In this document: one piece after another, positions 61,122-64,000 of the stretch
How the letters are laid out: the number at the start of each line of letters is the position of its first letter
How positions within the stretch are numbered: position 1 is the first letter of the stretch
Assembly (NCBI RefSeq): GCF_002104995.1
Contig: NW_024468256.1
Location: 516,001-580,000 of the forward strand
DNA length: 64,000 nt
From: Linderina pennispora
Lineage: Eukaryota; Kickxellomycota; Kickxellomycetes; Kickxellales; Kickxellaceae
Direction: 5' to 3'
Translations under genes and position numbers: made by a program
The notes under the pieces: model-generated
What the model was told of the DNA's origin: nothing
The model's database searches: none
What the model saw: the letters and a program-made list of their open reading frames with translations, nothing else

Positions 61122-63341
61122 ATGCACGCGCCGCAGACCGAGAAACTAAAGCGCCGGCTGGCGTCAATTCACGATTCGGCGCAGCGGCAATCGGCACACA
61201 CACCACAGGCAATGCGGCAGCCGACAATTGCCGCTAAGCCCGAGCCCTTCATAAACGAGCAGTTTGTCGGGTTCCTGGCCGGTGGGCCCTTCAACCGGTT
61301 CGCGTTGGCATTGAAGTCGCAGCTGGAGAACGAGATTGACTGGGCATGCGCGCGACTGGTTCCGGCGACACACCAGTGCCCCGACACGTGGACATTGCAC
61401 CAGCACGCGCCGTTCCTGGTCGAGGCCATGCTGAGCATTCTTGAGCGGTCGCGCAGCGAGCTCGCGTCTCCCAGCAAGCCAAGCGACGACGTAAAGGCGG
61501 TGCTGCTAGCGGACGTGGGCAGCGAGAGTCTTGGGCAGCGGGCGTCCGAGCGGGCGGACCTGCTGGCGACAGCATTGTTCAACATAGCGCAGATTGGCGA
61601 AAATGCCGGGGTGATGGCGCAGGACCCGCGGCTCATCATTGAGGCGACGAACTGGCTCAAGACCGACGGGCACGCAGCCATCAAGGCAAATATGCTGGAC
61701 CTGCTCGACATGCTGCTGCCATTGGCGCCGCAGCCGCCGTTCGACACGTGCATCAAAACGTGGCCGGTGTTTGGGTCGCGCGAGGCCATCACGCTGGACC
61801 CGCTGGTGCTGGTCGAGACGTGTCTGTGGGAGCAGCTTGTGCGTGTGCTGTGCGAGTCGCAGGAGCGCACGCTGGTGCTGGGCGCCATCAGAGTGCTGGT
61901 GCAGGCCATAGCCTGGCACCCGCAGCTGGCGCGCGAGGTACTGGAGCTGAGCGTGCCAGACAGCCTCTCAGGCCATACCGTGGAGTCTGTTGGCGAGCTG
62001 GTCAACCGGCGGCTCAGCGAGCTGATTCTGTCGCCAGACGCCGAGCTGGTGAGTGCGGCGCTGGAGCTGTTGCTGAACACGGTGCGGCTCGAGGCCATGG
62101 CGAACGCGCTGGATGACGAGCTGGATGCGTATGCAGAGCGGACCGGCAAGGGTAAGAAGAGGAGAAAGGTGCGCGGCATCGACATCTCTGAACCGCAGTC
62201 GGGCACAGACTCGGGCACACAGACGCCGATTTTCGGGCTCCGGCCGTTGTCGCGGTCGATCAGTGTGATGCAGAGCGAGGAAAGCGAGCCGAGCATGCTA
62301 CCAGACGGCCTGGCTGCGCTAGTCGCGCTAGTGAGCCAGCAGTGGCTGTCAGCGGCATGCCCACCGGTTTTGGACGATAGCAAGGCCGAGCCGACGAAAC
62401 ATAGCAGTAACACGCAGCCCCAGACTGCTCCGGAGCCAGCGAATAAGCCACCAACGGAACCCGAGCTGCGCGAGGCCTGCACATGGGTGCTGCTGAACTA
62501 CGAGCTATGTCTGGTGCCGCCGGGTCAGCAGCCGAGCGTGGTGCGTATGAGCGAGCTGTACCGCCGGTACATGATTGCCAAGCAAGGCCAGACAGTGCCG
62601 CGTATTGGACGGGCGCTGAATCCGCCCGAGATTGTGCGGGTCGTCGCAGCTGTGTTCCCCAAGGCGCCATTGCAAAATGCGGGTCAGCGCGGACAGGACA
62701 ATTGGATTGCAATGCACCTGAAGGCAAAGTCACAGAACATCGTGCCCATTCCTGCCGTGGTTGTCGATGCCGTCGAGCAGCCAAAGCCCGAGCCGGAGAA
62801 AAAGCCGCCCAATACATGCCTGTGGTTCGAGTGCGACCAGGCGTTTGACAGCGAGCAGGCGGCGCTCGAGCACCTGCACTCGCATATGCCAGGCGCCGAC
62901 GCGTGCCGGTGGAGCGGCTGCAACCGGCTCCCCGCAACTGGCGGCGTAGCGGCCTGGTTGCCCACCCATATCCTGACGCACGGCCCGTTCTTCAAAGACC
63001 AGAATGACAAGCCTGCCAAGAGCCTGCCAGACGTCCGCACGCTGGCAGCCAAGCTGCGCGACGAGAAATCGCATATGCTGGCCAGCATCGTGCCGCTGTT
63101 CAGAACCGACAACCAGCAGCAGGTGCTCGGCTTGGTGTTGCAGGGCGTGGCAGTGCTGGAGCAGCTGCAAAAGTGGGCCGACAGGCGGTCTGGGCGTCGT
63201 GGCGAAATCGACCGCAAGCGCGTGTGGAGGAACGGCGACTTGGTCGTCGAGCGCATCGCTGATCTGGCCGGCCTGAGCGTCCACATTTCTCCCTACGTGT
63301 CCAAGTTGCTGGCCTTGATCAAGCGATCAAATGTCGATTAG
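61122..63341 (+). CDS. RSC9: Rsc9/ARID2-like chromatin-remodelling subunit (RFX-like domain and C2H2 finger)
   Basis: Likely subunit of RSC/PBAF-type SWI/SNF remodellers. 739 residues from MHAPQTEKLKRRLASIHDSA at 61122. The N-terminal half is helical/armadillo-like (ADLLATALFNIAQIGENAGV, AIRVLVQAIAWHPQLAREVL). At residues about 445-535 an RFX-like winged helix follows: ACTWVLLNYELCLVPPGQQP with SVVRMSELYRRYMIAKQGQ and LNPPEIVRVVAAVFPKA. A C2H2-type finger region is at about 565-605 (CLWFECDQAFDSEQAALEHL with HSH; CRWSGC). ARID2 and Rsc9 share this RFX plus finger order. No ARID domain is visible at the N-terminus, as in yeast Rsc9. No frame errors seen. Confidence 0.7.
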   Translation: MHAPQTEKLKRRLASIHDSAQRQSAHTPQAMRQPTIAAKPEPFINEQFVGFLAGGPFNRFALALKSQLENEIDWACARLVPATHQCPDTWTLHQHAPFLVEAMLSILERSRSELASPSKPSDDVKAVLLADVGSESLGQRASERADLLATALFNIAQIGENAGVMAQDPRLIIEATNWLKTDGHAAIKANMLDLLDMLLPLAPQPPFDTCIKTWPVFGSREAITLDPLVLVETCLWEQLVRVLCESQERTLVLGAIRVLVQAIAWHPQLAREVLELSVPDSLSGHTVESVGELVNRRLSELILSPDAELVSAALELLLNTVRLEAMANALDDELDAYAERTGKGKKRRKVRGIDISEPQSGTDSGTQTPIFGLRPLSRSISVMQSEESEPSMLPDGLAALVALVSQQWLSAACPPVLDDSKAEPTKHSSNTQPQTAPEPANKPPTEPELREACTWVLLNYELCLVPPGQQPSVVRMSELYRRYMIAKQGQTVPRIGRALNPPEIVRVVAAVFPKAPLQNAGQRGQDNWIAMHLKAKSQNIVPIPAVVVDAVEQPKPEPEKKPPNTCLWFECDQAFDSEQAALEHLHSHMPGADACRWSGCNRLPATGGVAAWLPTHILTHGPFFKDQNDKPAKSLPDVRTLAAKLRDEKSHMLASIVPLFRTDNQQQVLGLVLQGVAVLEQLQKWADRRSGRRGEIDRKRVWRNGDLVVERIADLAGLSVHISPYVSKLLALIKRSNVD

Positions 63342-63503
63342 CCCGCTCCCGTAACCGAGCTCCTCCGGCCGATCGCATATATTCTATGTGTAGGGTGGCC
63401 TTGCTCTGCTGGTAGCGCCTAGTTCTTTCTTTTTCTTTGGTCGATCTTTTGTTCTGTTTGCACATATACCCTACTATTCAAACTCGTACGATATTTTCCT
63501 GAG

Positions 63504-64000
63504 ATGCCGAGGACAATGGCCATGGCTAAGAGGCGCGTTCCTGCAGCACCGGCTGTAAAAGAGACAAGGCCCGCCACCGCCGAACGCGCAGAGGACAGGT
63601 CGGAGATCGAAAAGCTCGCTGCCAAGCACTGGCTCGGATCAAAACCAAAATACACAAAGAAATGCGTCGACACCATCGCCAAGCACCTGGCTGGCAGCCA
63701 TTTCGCCAAGCGCGCTCTGCAAGAGCTCGAGCGTACGCAGTACCTGGAGCGCTTCCTCTGGCCGCACTTTTCCGACGCCTCGACCGACATCCACGTTCTG
63801 TCGGTGCTTCTGATGGTGAACGAGAAGCATCAGGAGAAGCTGCTGGCGACTCTGTGGCCTGTGGTCGAGGAGAGCTTCCAGATGCTGTTTGCCAGGGTGA
63901 TAAAGATTGCGCTCAAAGCCGTCGATTCCAGGGACGTCAAAATCGGCGTGTTTGGGCAGTCCGAGGTGCGCTCGGTGGTGACACAGTTTCTGGTTGCGTG
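63504..64000 (+). CDS. Aquarius-like spliceosomal helicase (5' part, continues past the window)
   Basis: Intron-binding SF1 helicase of the spliceosome (Aquarius/Cwf11). The N-terminal region is visible from MPRTMAMAKRRV at 63504. DRSEIEKLAAKHWLGSKPKY resembles the AQR entry (EKIAxKYW). RALQELERTQYLERFLWPHF and IHVLSVLLMVNEKHQEKL match the conserved MLLEFSQYLENYLWPxF and MVNEKFRE blocks. The first 160 codons are uninterrupted. Other Met codons nearby (63516, 63522) are possible starts. Confidence 0.85.
   Translation, partial: MPRTMAMAKRRVPAAPAVKETRPATAERAEDRSEIEKLAAKHWLGSKPKYTKKCVDTIAKHLAGSHFAKRALQELERTQYLERFLWPHFSDASTDIHVLSVLLMVNEKHQEKLLATLWPVVEESFQMLFARVIKIALKAVDSRDVKIGVFGQSEVRSVVTQFLVA

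Noticed and set aside
61169-62482. 437-codon minus-strand open frame over the Rsc9-like gene
   Set aside because: It is a shadow frame, Ser-rich because of the codon pattern of the sense gene.

Overview
This window is nuclear DNA of a fungus. The genes are compact and intron-poor, with the few visible introns 48-102 nt long (GTATGT/GTAAG donors, TACTAAT/CTAAT-like branch sites), TATA boxes, and pyrimidine-rich leaders. The gene set (BCKDH E1-beta, a FANCJ-type helicase, THADA/Trm732, Pan2, Aquarius, an L-lactate dehydrogenase, an OPT transporter, WrbA-type flavodoxins) fits an early-diverging filamentous fungus rather than a yeast. Kickxellomycotina (Coemansia-like) is my best guess, from gene style only.

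Layout. 1-1448: BAHD/HXXXD acyltransferase, frame-broken. 1723-6689: minus-strand block of Ser/Pro/basic chromatin-like proteins, headed by a three-exon gene encoding an FHA domain plus a Ki-67/Repo-Man-type PP1-docking module. 7111-13941: NEDD8 E2 Ubc12, kinetochore protein Dsn1/Mis13, an F-box-like protein, an IAH1-type esterase and a Zip3/RNF212-like RING protein. 13972-24653: THADA/Trm732 (many frame breaks) divergent from exosome helicase Mtr4. 24726-28321: a small unknown gene, then two WrbA flavodoxins flanking BCKDH E1-beta. 30102-34065: Arp10 and an OPT transporter. 34066-36804: AT-rich desert. 36805-41450: mitochondrial-type LDH divergent from a FANCJ helicase. 41502-49262: Pan2, a small divergent kinase, Atp11 and Trf4. 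50512-53065: a 34-codon ORF, an RluA-family pseudouridine synthase and an unknown protein. 53066-58475: an AT-richer accessory island with a remnant resembling a Fanzor N-terminal region and a small beta-rich protein gene beside its own decayed copy. 58621-64000: Spt3, a disrupted unknown gene, an Rsc9/ARID2-like RSC subunit and the start of Aquarius.

Themes. Chromosome and meiosis functions recur (Ki-67-like, Dsn1, Zip3-like, FANCJ, Spt3, Rsc9-like), as do RNA metabolism functions (Mtr4 and Trf4, partners in TRAMP in other fungi; Pan2; THADA; Pus; Aquarius). About ten otherwise conserved ORFs are broken by single-base indels. Nearly all look like one extra base in a short homopolymer; one (Pan2) looks like a missing base. 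This is best read as residual assembly error rather than biology. The strongest biological observation is the fungal Ki-67-like protein.
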